A model generated the notes under the pieces. It worked only from the letters and a program-made list of their open reading frames with translations, had not been told where the DNA came from and did not search any database. The position numbers and the translations under genes were made by a program. A stretch of 64,000 bases of DNA, taken from assembly GCF_021134715.1 (NCBI RefSeq), contig NC_060021.1, positions 3,720,001 through 3,784,000 on the forward strand, read 5' to 3'. Source of the DNA: Daphnia pulex (Eukaryota; Arthropoda; Branchiopoda; Diplostraca; Daphniidae). This document shows positions 1 to 12,900 of this stretch, one piece after another; the first letter of the stretch is position 1; the number at the start of each line of letters is the position of its first letter.

Positions 1-479
1 GTGAGTACAAACGAAGAGACCCTTCACAGATGTGTATTATGTATCAATAATTTTACAAATGATTTACCTCAAGCGGTAGATGTTCTTCACCAAGTATGAT
101 GAAGGTTGAAGTTACGCATAAGTAGCATTAACCCAAAATTCCACGTGTGAAAGTTTCCGCCATAAATTTTTCGGATATAAGCGGTATCTTTTTGTATATT
201 ACTACCTTCCATGGCAATTACGATGTCTTGCTTCATTTGAGATCGGTTTAAATAAAATATGGCCCCATAATATGTAGGAAGAAGTTAACAAGTTAATACA
301 ACAAGCGAGGATTTATAATGGAGGTTGGTTGGAGGAGGTTGTAACCGCGTAAGGGAGATTTTTTGCAATTCGATCCAGACAGACTGCCAGTGATTTAACA
401 AACTAAGAAATGGGAGGAGAAAAAAGTATAGATTAGCTAAGGAATCTACTCTTAAAACTAAACAGCATTCCTTATCTCA
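1..479. other. No gene seen
   Basis: I see no open frame, RNA gene or repeat that I can support. The right part may be the degraded C-terminal side of the minus-strand integrase relic that begins at about 480. Confidence 0.4.
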
Positions 480-870
480 CTTACTGCGCCACTTAGCGAC
501 TGCTAAGTTCACGATAAAGTGCCGAGTCGGTGCTTAACCTTCTTCGTCGCTTTCTCAACTGACTGCACGGCCCGTTCTACCTTTCATTGATTTGTGGATT
601 CTAGAGGGCGAGTTTCCATTCTGTGGCTTATTTCATGTATCATCATAAATCGTTGCAATTATTCTGATATAAGCAATTATCCGTGACCATTTCGTGCGAT
701 AGACCAAAGCGTGAATAGATAGTTTTCCGCAACGCATTTTTCTCCAGACTTCTACTTATTGCGAGCCAGAATTTGGGCAAAGTATAATCAAGGGCGAGTT
801 CTACGAGGAATATTAAATCGCTAGTTTGAAAATGTCCGCGCTGTTGTACTCTTCTTCCCGTTAACATGAT
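480..870 (-). pseudogene. Decayed Ty3/gypsy integrase fragment
   Basis: The minus strand reads like the catalytic core of a retrotransposon integrase. A segment ending in RFGLSHEMVTDN (about 670-730) resembles the RFGLP-E-VSDNG region around the second catalytic Asp. Further downstream on the same strand, at about 540-590, an ERAVQSVEKA-like segment resembles the helix after the catalytic Glu. The two parts are not in one frame and stops interrupt them, so this is a dead remnant. No LTR is visible nearby. It does not look like a close copy of the intact element at 37607-42233. Confidence 0.6.
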
Positions 871-1050
871 AGAAAAAAGGGTAATATGAAGGGCTGATGT
901 GAAGAAGTGAATGAGCCTACACCATTATTCCAATGTACAACCCACCCAATACTATCGGACTCCCAATTGAACCAGCCTGAATAAACAGATCCCATTATAC
1001 AACAAATAGTGATAACAGATTTGTAGATTTATTGGGCACTCTGTCTATTA

Positions 1051-2245
1051 GGATGTGTTTCGTCGCGTCAACTTTTCAGCTCAACTTCAACCAAAAATTG
1101 AGCTCCTCTAGCATTTTATCTTCACCCTAGTCTTAATAGTTGAGCTTAACCTATATTGTAAAGAAGTCGTTCCGCTCTTTTAAAAAAGTTTATTATTGAC
1201 TATATTCTTAGACAAAATAAAACCATACTAACCCCCGAGAATGCCCCCGGTCCCCCTTATGTACCCAAACAATGGGAATATTTCACAGAAAAACCTGCCT
1301 CACATGAACGGCGTGATTCTGCCGACTACACGATACTACCAGCCACGATTGCCGGGCAATGACTTGAGAGTGAGAATATTTTATGGATTACCAAAAGTTC
1401 AATTAAGTTTGATCTCAACCAAAATGAGATCGATCTTTTCCAAAAGTTTGAACACATTCCAGAGAACTGTTTCCTTTTTTCCAGTTTGGTTGACCGTCCC
1501 CTATTTCTGAATACAGATAAATTTATATCTGGCAACATCCATTGTCTATGTTTTTGCTAAGTTTAACTGTCAGCATAGAGAAGAATCACAGTTTTTGAAA
1601 TATTAATCGAATTTAAACTTGACATAACATGATTTAAACAATAATCTCCGTAAATATGAAGACACCTAAGATTGTTATAAAAATTAAAAAGAAAAAAAGA
1701 AAACCATGAAAGAATTTCTAAAATTTAATATTACAATTAATATTACAATTAAAAAGAACAAAAAGCTATACAAAATTATGATAATGTCGGTAAAGTAAAA
1801 GTAACATTGCAGAATGCTAATATAAAAGGTTTCATTGATGTAACACTTGACCATAAAGGATAGACTGATGTAAACAAATGTTACTCAATTCCTGGCGTAT
1901 TTTTTCGTCTGCTGCAGTAAATCATTCACGTATCATTTTTTAAATTTCATTTATATACAACGGTCAACTAAAAAATATACCACAAATTTTATTTTAAATT
2001 CTGAATTAGTTAGGTTGCTTAAAAAGAAAATTTAATGATATTACTGAAAATTTAAAAAAATTTCGTTGACGTTCATGAAAGGGCGGGGAAAGAGGAGGAG
2101 CTTAACAACAAGTTCAGATCAATTGTCATTTTATGGTTAATCTATTAGTTGAACTTAAAAGTTCAACTCAACCTTCAAAAATATCATTTTATGGTAAAAA
2201 AAATAGTTGAGTTTCCCAAACGCAAGTTGACGCGAAAACGCACCC
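1051..2245. mobile_element. Non-autonomous TIR DNA transposon, PIF/Harbinger-like
   Basis: The left end reads GGATGTGTTTCGTCGCGTCA. The reverse complement of the right end reads GGGTGCGTTTTCGCGTCAAC. These are imperfect terminal inverted repeats, and a TTA stands directly outside each end (1048-1050 and 2246-2248), fitting a 3-bp target duplication. A 3-bp TWA duplication with GGG-starting TIRs is typical of the PIF/Harbinger superfamily. Subterminal segments rich in GTTCAACT/AGTTGAAC words recur on both sides. The interior (about 1.2 kb) has no convincing transposase, so it is MITE-like. The family name is an inference from TIR and duplication only. Confidence 0.5.
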
Positions 2246-2248
2246 TTA

Positions 2249-5200
2249 TTTTCCTGGGCAGTACATTATTGAAATGCCAGTATGATTTTGTAAATTTCTA
2301 ACCTTGTTTGTTTGTTTCCTAACCATTATTAACACAGCTTATCATTCCTGGTGAATTTGAACGGGCAGTCAATCATCCTCTTCTTTATCGTCAAAGCGTC
2401 AAAGTGGCCAATAAAGGTCTTAGCCAAAAAAAACCACTTGATTGAGAAGCAAAGCAAAGCTAAATCTAGGGGGGCATTTCGCCGTTGAGTGGTAGGCTGC
2501 GTTCAAAGATATGATCGTAGAAGAATCAATGCTAACGATAAAGAACAACGTAGGAGACGTCGGCTCAATGGAATGATGCATAACTTAAAAGAAAGAGAAA
2601 ATGAAGATTTCTAAGAAATTCTATGTGCTGATGATGTGCTAGACGAAATATTGTATCAAAAATTTCTAAAACTCTGGAAAGTAAGACACTGTTTTAACTG
2701 ATTCACCCAAACAAAGGGAAAAATCTAGATCTGTAACAGACATGAATTAGGTCAAAACTTCAATGTTCGTTATGTATGCGTAAAATACAAATGTATAAAC
2801 ACCCTTTTTTTAAATGGTATACACAGATTGTATTTCTTTGTATATCTTTGGCTTTTAGCAGTAACTTTCAAGAATGAAAGGTTTTAATGCGCGCGCAAAA
2901 TCGTGCTACTTTACATGCCAGTGGGAGGGGATAAAGATATGGAAGGGGTATAAAGTGTTATTGTTGACATTGAAAGCAATCTGACAACTCTGCGTCTTAT
3001 CCGTGATGTCAAAAATGAAAAGGCGCCATACCTTCCCATACACTAACCAAAGATATTGAAATACCTCCACGAGCTTTCTTTTGTATTTTACTGCACTCTT
3101 TAACATAAAACCTAATGAAAATATGGCAATCCTGAGAATCGTTCTTTGCTGATTTGCGTTGTCATTCAACAAACCTCAGATCTGAAACAGAGTATGTGGT
3201 CCTTTTTTTGGTTTTTTCACTCCTTTTTTCATATTTTTTAAAAGAAAGAAGCCCCCAGTAAGGCCCGTGCGAAAATGATAGCAAGTTACCAAGCAGTAAC
3301 TTTGTTGCTGTCTACTGTCATGCTTGCTAGTTGCATGAAAGTTTTTTCCTGATAAGGGTTTTCTCTCAAACATACTAGCCCCTTACTGCTATGGGCTTAT
3401 TAGTTTTAAACTGGCATGAACTCACTTCCGTCAGAGGAATATAAAACAGATTACCGCGCGTACCCTTCCTAGCAAGTATCTAGCAAGCTCCACTTGCTTG
3501 TGCTAGCTAGTGTATCACTTATTAGTTATTATGATGCTCTGAATTTATATATTTTGTGGTCACCTATCCAAGTACTGTTGGCTGTTCCGATGGCTGCTTT
3601 TGCTGTTACAGTTGGATGCTGCTGCTGCAGATGTGGCACTCTGAATTATTTGTTGCTTAATTATTTCAAGACCTAAAATAATTGTAGTTTGTCTGTCATA
3701 GTTTGAGTTATAGTCAGAAATTTCATCACCATAAGATGGAACAATTAAATTAAATAAAGCGATACATTATTTACTGTATTGTATGGAGATTATTGATTGG
3801 TTTGACTCGTTTATTTTTGGCCCAGTAGGCTGCGGTGACCCTTGGATTTTGCTGGCGAGGCCGACAGCCGCATGCTGGTTCAGATCAAAAGGTTCTTTAC
3901 TCTTCTTTCGATTTTCTTGTTTTGGCCACAATCTCATCGACGGCATGTCTGTGAATGTGTGCTTTGCATATGAGCGCCGTTGCTGCCCCCCGAGATTTTT
4001 ACTCATAGGATTTATCTTTCCATCGTCACTTCCTATAACTAATACCTTTTTTCTCGTGTAATAGATTTACGATAAAGTCAAGTGATTGGCGTTATTTACT
4101 AAAGAGGAATTCTGTTATGATCAAAATTAAACTTTCGTATATTGACAAAATTTACTATATAAGTATATATATATTCCCTATCTTTTGTTGCGTTGGTTTA
4201 ATGCCGTGTAACGTACTAGTTAAAAAAACTTGTTAAAATAAGTCAGTAGCATGTCCGTGTTTGCTTATCGGACCCTTTTTGTATAAATAAACGTATTAAC
4301 CTTACAGACAACAACAAGCCGCATGCTTGTATTTTACATACAGGGCCGTGCGAACAAGTAATAAGCTAGCTTTAGCTAGTATTAAAGTTCATATTCGTAA
4401 CGCGCTAGTCAGTTACTATCGCGTTACGAATATGAACCCCCAAGTCAGTGAAAAACTAACTATCTACGGATATATTGCATAGTCGTTTTTTACTTGCTTG
4501 GACATTACTAGTAAGTGCTAGCTAGATCCCTATGACAGCTGTTTAATTTTTCGTAAGGGTGAGCTGGAGGCCTAGAACCTTTTGTCGTTAGTTACATTCC
4601 CCGAAGATTTTTTTCAGAAAGGGAAGTGTATTGTTTATAATCAAAATAGCTTCAAAAATGAAGTAACTGCTCATACAGTAATGACTCGTCGTACCTTCAA
4701 AAATCCTCGTTAATGAAATGTAATTTTGATTATACTGATGAATTAAAAACTCTTTGCTTGCTGGTTCAGGAAGGAAGCCTAAAATTCCCATCAATACACG
4801 TGGCACTCAGCTTGCTAGCACAAACTGGACATTTTTTTTTTGCTGGGGAATATTTGTATAAAAAAGGCCATGGACGATATTTTGCCATCATTTGTACAAG
4901 TCGCTATGATTTAAATTCGGAAGCAGAACGCTGCTCTTTGGGGTAACTATAAGGCAGAGCTCACTGAGAAGAACTATAAACTATATTAAGTCTCATTAAG
5001 CGCTTGGTAAAACTTCTGGTTCAGAATACCTGTTTTCAGAAGATGGTCTGGAATTTTGATTTAATCTTAAGTAAGAAAACCTGGGCTTGTGTTAGATAAA
5101 ATATATTTCAATAATATAAAAAAGTTACTTATGTTTTGTGGAAATTAATAATGTGTCAAAAATAAGAATAACCAAACCCCACTCATTCAGTTTGTCTTAT

Positions 5201-6952
5201 GTAAGAATGGTATAAATCCTCATTTGTGAACTATCAATTGTTGTCAAAGTGCAGAAATTAATTGCAAAGTTAACATCAGAAGTTTACTTCTTGATGACAT
5301 CGTTCCATTTTCGCACATGAAATAGGTCATTGTTTGGCTTCTACAAATTTTAATACCAGTAAGAAAAGAATCAAAAGATAACAAAAAAGGGTTATACCAA
5401 ATAGTGCCTCTTGGCATTATGTCTAGACACGTTATAAACCATAAATGTTTTTTCCTGACCCATCTTTCTGTTTGTTTGCCACCCAATCTGGGTTCAAAGT
5501 TCCTTGGGAAGGAGTAACTTCTTTCCAGGAGTGACAGCAGTTAGCTCCGCCAACTAGAACCATTTTTTTAGGGCCAGGGAAGAGGAAATCTCTATTGAGA
5601 ACGAAGACCCATTAGGAGCGCAGAATTGGGTAATTAGACTTTTTTCGTTATTACCACATTCGCCGTCCAATTTACTGCTCTAATATTGAAATGGCACTGT
5701 TTACACTTACAGTTGCCATGTCAATATCATTCGCAGTACGGAAAATGGTTGACAGACACAATCCAATCCTCCTTTTCCCTTATGTCTTCGGGATTACGAA
5801 TCTCTTCACCGACAAAACACAAAATTTGAACGAAAAACTGAGCGTTGTTTTCGCAAGGGAAGGCAGTTTTTACTGATGGGGGAAATGGAAAAATTTTTAA
5901 CGGAAAGGTGAAAAAACAAAATAAATCGGGAGTGGATGAAAGTGAAACGGCGTGCCACAGCCACGGGAAGCAAGAGAAGAATCCATCGGCTTTACTGATT
6001 ACTATCTTTCAACCAGCACAAACTGATGCTGGAGCCTGCAGTTTGGGAACCCTCAGAAAAAGTAAAAGCTGACCATCCCTAAGCCTAAAAGAGGGTCACA
6101 CGAGAAATTTCAGAGTATTTTTTAGGATCCCGAAAAAAGGACGGATTTTTCTCACCTCTTTCAATACTGGCTTGAGAAAGAGGCTTTCTACCTAAATTTC
6201 TTCTTTTTAGCATTTTTTTGCCGAAAAAAATGAAACGAAAAAGAAATACAAATTTGACGTTTATGCGTTCTTCACAAAGAAATCAAACGTATTCTTCTTT
6301 TTTCTTTTCAATTCCCCGACCAATGTTTTTTTTTATCTCTTTGGGTTTATTACCCCTCACATGTTTTTTCCCTAAAACTTCCTTGACGTCAGAAAACGGG
6401 GGTAAAAAGAGACTGCAGTAAAGATAAAACTAAAGAAAAATGGGGTAGGGGAGACGGTCAAACTGATGCCAGGTTGACACACACAGTGAGATTGTTTTCG
6501 ATAACTTGATGAGCGTCTCCTATTCAATGGAGCCAGCTCTTTTTTCGTTAGCAACAATTTTTCCAGATGAGATTGTTTGAATCCGACAGTATTGGACTCC
6601 ATTTTTTTCCACACAACGGACAGAAGACAGTTAACGTTAAGCCTTCACCACACACCAAATGGATTTAAAAGCCACAGGGAGCTGCGGTAAAAAGCACATT
6701 TTGGTCAAAATAAAAACTATTTAGGTTTCCGTTGCTTATTTGCGAAAGTTGCACGATGAACTTGAAAATTAGGACGATTACGAAACATCAATTACACACT
6801 TTCCGAATTCCGTTGTATGCACTTTTGACATTGATGCCAATTTCAGAATTTTCTATTGGTTGTTTTTAAAATAAATTCTCTAACTAAACCATGCGAGCAT
6901 TTTCCTTCTTGAATAACATTGTGGATAATGAGTATGAGTGCTAGGTTTTATA
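2249..6952. other. No gene seen; AT-rich decayed intergenic DNA
   Basis: Apart from the hairpin at 4387-4437 I find no gene. All open frames are under 100 codons, overlap each other on both strands and show no domain I recognise. A short Arg-rich frame at about 2500-2610 was considered and set aside. Confidence 0.4.
4387..4437. repeat. Perfect 18-bp inverted repeat (hairpin)
   Basis: GTTCATATTCGTAACGCG at 4387-4404 is followed, after a 15-nt spacer, by its exact reverse complement at 4420-4437. CTAGCTAG-like words lie around it (about 3470-3520 and 4360-4530), so it may be the core of a small palindromic element. No termini could be fixed. Confidence 0.75.
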
Positions 6953-7103
6953 TCGACTGCTCTATAAACCGCGGGCGTGGCTAAGTGACCTTGGGTTGTC
7001 TGTGGATCTGTCTGTTTGTTTGTTTGTTTGTTTGTCCGTTTTTGGTTTGTCTGTATCGGCGAGACGCAACCAGTGGCGAAAGTTTCGAATTGAGTAAGCG
7101 AGG
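6953..7103 (+). repeat. Helitron 5' terminal block
   Basis: It starts TCGACTGCTCTATAAACCGC and contains a (GTTT)n tract at about 7012-7033. It recurs almost unchanged at 22257, 26335 and 32909, the starts of units 2, 3 and 5. Homology to those units ends after GAGGCGAT at about 7107, where the unit 1 repeats begin. Conserved 5' ends are expected because the transposase cuts there. Confidence 0.85.
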
Positions 7104-8158
7104 CGATTTTCTTCTAATTTACATCCGCTCGTGGTGTAGTGGTTAGCGTGTTGGATTTCAAACACAGGGGTTAATGGTTCGGTTCTCGATGACAGCACTT
7201 AAATTAACAACAATGGTGAAGATTGTTGTATGTGCTACCAATCACGACCATTTGAATATTTTTTGTACTGTTTTTGAACACTCAAGTTCTTATACGTGTA
7301 GGGATTTTGCATTTTAATTTTCAGCCTGTAGTGTACAATCGAGGTGAGTGCCTGCCTTCCTCACTTGCGGCCCATGACTGGCATCAGGAATTTAATTGTC
7401 AGGTACAAACATTGCAGTTTATTTCATTGCAATTAATAACAGTAGGATTAAAATATATTTTTGCATTCATTAGCCTGTAGTGTATTATCGAAAGGACTGC
7501 ATTTCCTTCTTCGAGCCCATGACTGGCATCAGGATTATCATAGTCAGGTAAGATTTTTCAGTTCACATTTATCCATTCGAACAAGCCCATGGCATGAATC
7601 TTTGCTACGAACTCATAAGTGATTTTCTTCGACGATTTTCTTCTAATTTACATCCGCTCGTGGTGTAGTGGTTAGCGTGTTGGATTTCAAACACAGGGGT
7701 TAATGGTTCGGTTCTCGATGACAGCACTTAAATTAACAATGGTGAAGATTGTTGTATGTGCTACCAATCACGACCATTTGAATATTTTTTGTACTGTTTT
7801 TGAACACTCAAGTTCTTATACGTGTAGGGATTTTGCATTTTAATTTTCAGCCTGTAGTGTACAATCGAGGTGAGTGCCTGCCTTCCTCACTTGCGGCCCA
7901 TGACTGGCATCAGGAATTTAATTGTCAGGTACAAACATTGCAGTTTATTTCATTGCAATTAATAACAGTAGGATTAAAATATATTTTTGCATTCATTAGC
8001 CTGTAGTGTATTATCGAAAGGACTGCATTTCCTTCTTCGAGCCCATGACTGGCATCAGGATTATCATAGTCAGGTAAGATTTTTCAGTTCTCTTTTATCC
8101 ATTTGAACAAGCCCATGGCATGAATCTTTGCTACGAACTCATAAGTCATTCTCTTCGA
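7104..8158 (+). repeat. Tandem duplication of a tRNA-like plus two-module unit
   Basis: Copies at 7104-7632 and 7633-8158 are nearly identical; the second lacks 3 nt near 7738. A more diverged third copy runs from 8159 to about 8690. Each copy has one tRNA-like sequence followed by two exon-sized modules bounded by splice sites. Near-identity of the first two copies points to a recent duplication inside the Helitron. Confidence 0.85.
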
Positions 8159-9640
8159 CGACTTTCTTCCAATTTTCACCCGCTCTTGGTGTAGTGGTTA
8201 GCGTATTGGATTTCCAACACTACGATTAATGGTTCGGTTCTCGATGACAGCACTTAAATTGGAGATGGTGAAAAATTGTTGCACGTGTTAGCAATGACGA
8301 CCATGTGAATTATGTTTTGTATTAATTTTGAACACTCGAATTCTTATACGTGTATGTATTTTGCAATTTGTTTTTCAGCCTGTAGTTTACAATCGAATTG
8401 AGTGCCTTCCTCACTTTCGACCTACGACTGGCATCAGGAATTTAATTGTCAGGTACACTTTTTGTCGATTCCATTTATTTTAATGAAAACAATTAGCTTT
8501 CACAAATATTTTCATTCACCAGCCTGTAGTGTTCCGTCGAAGTTACTCCGTTTCTCGCTTCCAGCCAACGACCGGCATCAGGACTTTAATTGTCAGGTAA
8601 ATTGTTTTTATTGTACCTTTTTTCCATTAGAACATGTTTATAGCACGTTTTATTACCTGATATAAAATTGGTAGTTGATAACTTTAGAACTTTTTTGCCA
8701 AAAATTATTCTAAGTTGGTGTAATGGTTAACGTTCTAGCACGGTAATCTCGATCAACAGAGGCTCTGTGTTCAACTCTCGGGCGGTGTGTTTTAATTTAG
8801 AAGGAATGTTGGTCGATAATTGAAATTTATGTTAGTGGTTTGCTATGTTTTTGACTGTGTCCAATGCTCAACAAAAGAGACAGAGTTCAATTCAGTAGCT
8901 CTAGGCTACAATTTTTTTGTCGTCGAATCGCCGACCAATTTGTACCCAAACATGGTGTAGTGGTTATCACCTTCGGTTCCTAATCCAGTGGTCAAATGTT
9001 CGAATCTACTTCCAATCAAATTCGTTTTGGGTCTTTGTGAAGAATTTCGTTATTCTGTTGAACTTTGATTAAGTTGACAATTGTTTATCATGTACTTCCT
9101 TCAAAAAAAAAAGAAACCAGAAATCGCCAGGTAACGGTGATTTTGTCGTCGATTTACTACATTTTTGTATCGAAACGTGGCGTTGTGGTTAGTGTGTTCG
9201 ATTTCAAACGCACAGGTTGATGGTTCAAGTATGGTCTCATAAAATAAACTTTACCAATAAAAAATGTGCGCGTCAGTTACTGAACTTGGATAAGATGTTT
9301 GCAATTTTTTACTGATACAAGCTTTTATTTTGCATTAAATAGCCTGTAATGCATCGAATTTGTGACCAGATCTTCAAGTCGCCATTCACTTCCGCTCCGA
9401 GATGTCTTTCAGCTTACTTCTAACTTCCTACGGCATCAGGACACTCATTGCTCAAGTAAAGTACTTTCCGAATTCCAACAATTTAAAGTCCGTAGCATGT
9501 TTTTATTAGCCTGCTAAAGACTTATTAGTTGTGGTGTCCGACGGTTTTCAGCCAATTTGTGCTGGTCTTGGTATAGAGGTTAGCATTTTGGCTTTTAACA
9601 GTCACAATTGCGATAAAAATCCCGATCAAGTCAGCATCAA
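7136..9640 (+). repeat. Plus-strand tRNA-like sequences upstream of RepHel
   Basis: tRNA-like segments lie at about 7136-7196, 7665-7725, 8187-8250, 8713-8795, 8955-9020, 9177-9237 and, weakest, 9566-9636. Most share an A-box/D-arm word close to TGGTGTAGTGGTTAGCG. About 35-45 nt later comes a B-box-like word such as GGTTCGGTTCTC. Acceptor stems do not pair, so they are tRNA-derived rather than functional tRNAs. A- and B-boxes could still recruit Pol III, which is not shown. The first three are parts of the duplicated unit. Confidence 0.7.
7325..9455 (+). other. Seven exon-sized modules bounded by splice sites
   Basis: Modules lie at 7325-7402, 7474-7547, 7851-7928, 8000-8073, 8379-8452, 8523-8596 and 9343-9455. 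Each begins CCTGTAGT or CCTGTAAT directly after an AG acceptor, often with a T-rich tract. Each has GGCATCAGGA near its middle to end, and stops directly before a GTA donor, most often GTCAG|GTA. Six are 74 or 78 nt; the last is 113 nt. They look like repeated, mostly non-coding exons of a transcript running toward the RepHel gene. The 74-nt modules are not a multiple of three, and joining them would shift frame. Another reading is a structured RNA repeat: CTGGCA and TGTCAG near the 3' end of most modules can pair. Confidence 0.55.
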
Positions 9641-9955
9641 GTTGAGCGCAAATGAAAATAATTGCATAATTGTTGACATTTTTGGGGGTCAGTCATTGTA
9701 AAACGAACAGTCGAAAACCGGAGAGGAGCTAACCTGCGATGCGTATTTGTTTATCAGATGTGAACCTTAACCGGGCTGTACCACTGGGATATTGAGCACC
9801 GGTTGTGTCGACGGCTTACGTTCGAATTTGTGTTTAATTTTAAGCTTTTTGAAATTTTTGCGGTGTAAATCCCTCCAAAAGCCCTCCAAAAAAGCCCTCC
9901 ACTGATAGAAGCGAATTTTTTTTGATAAATTAGGGGTTATTTTGCTGATTTGAAA

Positions 9956-12900
9956 ATGCCACCGCGTCGCGAATTAACTCGAGAGGAAAAAGATGAGAAG
10001 AATAGGAAGGCTAGGGAAAAAAGAAGTAACGAAGACCCGGAGGCTAAGGAAGTGCGATTGGCGGCTAATAGGGAAAGGGCCAAGATCGCTCGTGAAGAGA
10101 AGCGACGTCGGCTCAATCCCGAAGAAGTTCAGGTTGCAAAAAATTTGAATGCGAAAAAGGCTAGGGAAGAGCGTCAGGCAGAGGCACCTGACGAGAGAGC
10201 GTTGAGGCAGAGGTTAGATGCTGAGCGGAAAAGAGTCGCCCGTGCTAACGAGACTCAGGTTGAACATGAAGCTAGACTGCATGATCAGCGAATCCGTCAG
10301 CAACTCCTTCGACAGGAACAAGCGGAAGAAGAAAATCGTGCTAGACTGTTAGCCGAGGCGGAGCGGCAAGCAGTTTTTCGTCAAGAAGAAGAAAATCGTG
10401 CGCGACTGTTAGCCGAGGCGGAGCGGCAAGCAGTTCTTCGTCAAGAAGAAGAAAATCGTGCGCGACTTTTAGCCGAGGCGGAGCGGCAAGCAGATCTTCG
10501 TCAAGATGAACAAATTCGAGCTCGATTGCAAGCCGAATCAGAGCGGCAAGCTGCTCTTCGTCAACAAGAAGCAGCAATTATTCTACGAGCGATGAATCAG
10601 AGACCTGCGTGTGATCGCCCAAGAGTTGTTCTTGCTAATGATGCTGTGGCAGAGCGTCCAGCAAGACAACAACATCAGGCAAGAAAGAGAGCTGCTGACG
10701 ACACCGAAACTGCTGAAGAACAACGAGCTAGGTTGCAAGCCCAGGCATTGCGGAAGAAATATCTGCGGAGAGATGAATCGGAAGCAGAGAGATCATCAAG
10801 ACTTCAAGATCAGGCACTTAGGCAAAAATCTCTGCGAAACGAGGAGTCTGAAGCAGAGAAATCTTCTAGACTTCGTGAACAGGCTTTGCGGCAACATTCT
10901 CTGCGGAAAGAGGAATCGGAGGCAGAGAGATCAGCTAGACTTCAAGATCAGGCACAGAGGCAAAAATCTCTGCGGAACGAGGAATCAGAAGCAGAGAATT
11001 CTTCAAGACTTCGTGAGCAGACCTTGCGCCAAAATTCTTTGCGGAAAGAGGAATCTGAAGCAGAGAAGTGGGCTAGACAACGAGCGCAGGCGCTACACCA
11101 AAAAAATTTACGAACCAAAGAAACTGAATTAGGTGCAGCTAATAGACAGTTGGCAGACAAAGTTCGACATGAAGCTACCCGTTCTAAAGAAACTCCCGAG
11201 GAAAGATTGGATCGCGCTATCGCTGATAGCTTTCTTCATCAGATTCATCGTCTCGAAGAAACTGAGCAGGAAGCCGAAGCAGGTCGCGAAGCAAATATGG
11301 AATGGATGGCTGGTTACCGAGCAACTGAGAATGAGGAAGAAACAGCTGATAGGCGTGAAGAGGATAGGTTGCGAACAGAGCTACAGCGAGAACATCAATT
11401 TGAACGAGAGCGAGAAGAGGAAGAACTGCGAGCAAGAAATGCGCTTCAACACGCCGAAATTGTTCCCGTTGAAACCGCAGACCACGAAGCTTTTCTTCGT
11501 GAGATGCACCTTGATCGCAACCGTGCCGGAAATCGGCGAACGCATCGGATAGCTTGCAAAGACATTGTTGTAGAGGATCGGGTTCATTTGCTTGACATTG
11601 GAGATTTGACCAAGATTTGTGCTGAGTGTGACGCCAAACACTTTGAAAAAGAGATGCCAAAAGATCAAAAGTTTCAGCAATGCTGCGGAAAGGGAAAAGT
11701 AATTATTCCACCACCAAAGCCATGTCCGCAACCCTTGGCCAGTCTCTTGCAAAATCAGCATCCAAAGTCCAAGCAATTCATGAAGCAAATTCGAAACTAC
11801 AACAGTGCTCACGCTTTTGCTTCGCTTGGAGCAAACCAATCTCCACCACCAAACCGAGGCCCCTACTGCTATCGAATTCATGGCCAGATTTACCATCAAA
11901 TCACTCCGCTTGGTCCAACACCAAATCCCAGATATGCAGATCTGTATTTTTTGGACTCGGCGCAGGCCACTGATTATAGGGCAAATATCCAGGCAATGTC
12001 GGGTTGTTGTAGAATATTGATGGAAGAATTGGACGCTATGCTTCGAGAGAAGAATCCGTACGCCTTGGTTTACAAGATGATGCGCCAAGTTCTTGAAGAA
12101 GAATACGTTCAACGCCAGGCCGCAAATCTTCCTCACTACACTGTCGGCATGATCATCACTTGTGATAGAAGAAATGTCGACCAGCGGCGCTACAACTGCC
12201 CGACGGCCCACGAGATAGCAGTAGTATTCAAAAGCTCTGATGGAGCTCCGCCATCCAACAGAGATATTCGTGGTCATCTCTATATTCCCGTCAGAGGCCG
12301 ACGTTTCATCCAGATTAACACACAGAAGCCCATGTGTGATCCGATGTGTTATCCTCTGCTATTCCCCAACGGTGAAGATGGTTGGCATGCTCACATGAAT
12401 TATAACACCACCAGTCGGAGGGAAAGAGATGAAGCAGCAGCAATGGCAATGATTGTTGATGAGGATGAAGACGAGCAGATTGATCCCCTGTGGCCCAACC
12501 CCAGAGTGTTAATTCGTGAAGAAGTCGCCGCAGCAGATGGCAATGCTGAGATTGAAAATGAGCGAAATGTAGAACCGGAACCAGCCGAAGCAGACGAGAA
12601 CGATGATCAACAACCAAACAGGAACAGAGGCCCACGCTCAAGAGTGACGCAAGCCGAGTTCTACAGTTCAATCATGTCAATCCGCGGTGATTTCAATATC
12701 GTTTTGTCCGGGGGTGCCCTCACTCAGCAATATTTTGTCGATTCTTACGTCAAGACCGAGGGGAATCGCATAGATTGGCTCAGAAAACACCAGACAGAGC
12801 TGCATGTTGAGCGCTACTGCGGTCTGATGGATTACATCAACAATCGAGCGGAAAGAGAAAATGTGGAAGTTGGCACTATCTACATTCTCCCTTCGTCCTT

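Noticed and set aside
2500..2612. Arg-rich peptide (NANDKEQRRRRRLNGMMHNL) resembling the basic part of a bHLH protein
   Set aside because: No helix 2, an immediate stop, and no other exon in reach. The similarity is short and could be compositional.
11381..12277. 298-codon frame opposite RepHel, plus other antisense frames at 10341-14809
   Set aside because: They are antisense shadows of a strongly supported coding region with no domain of their own.
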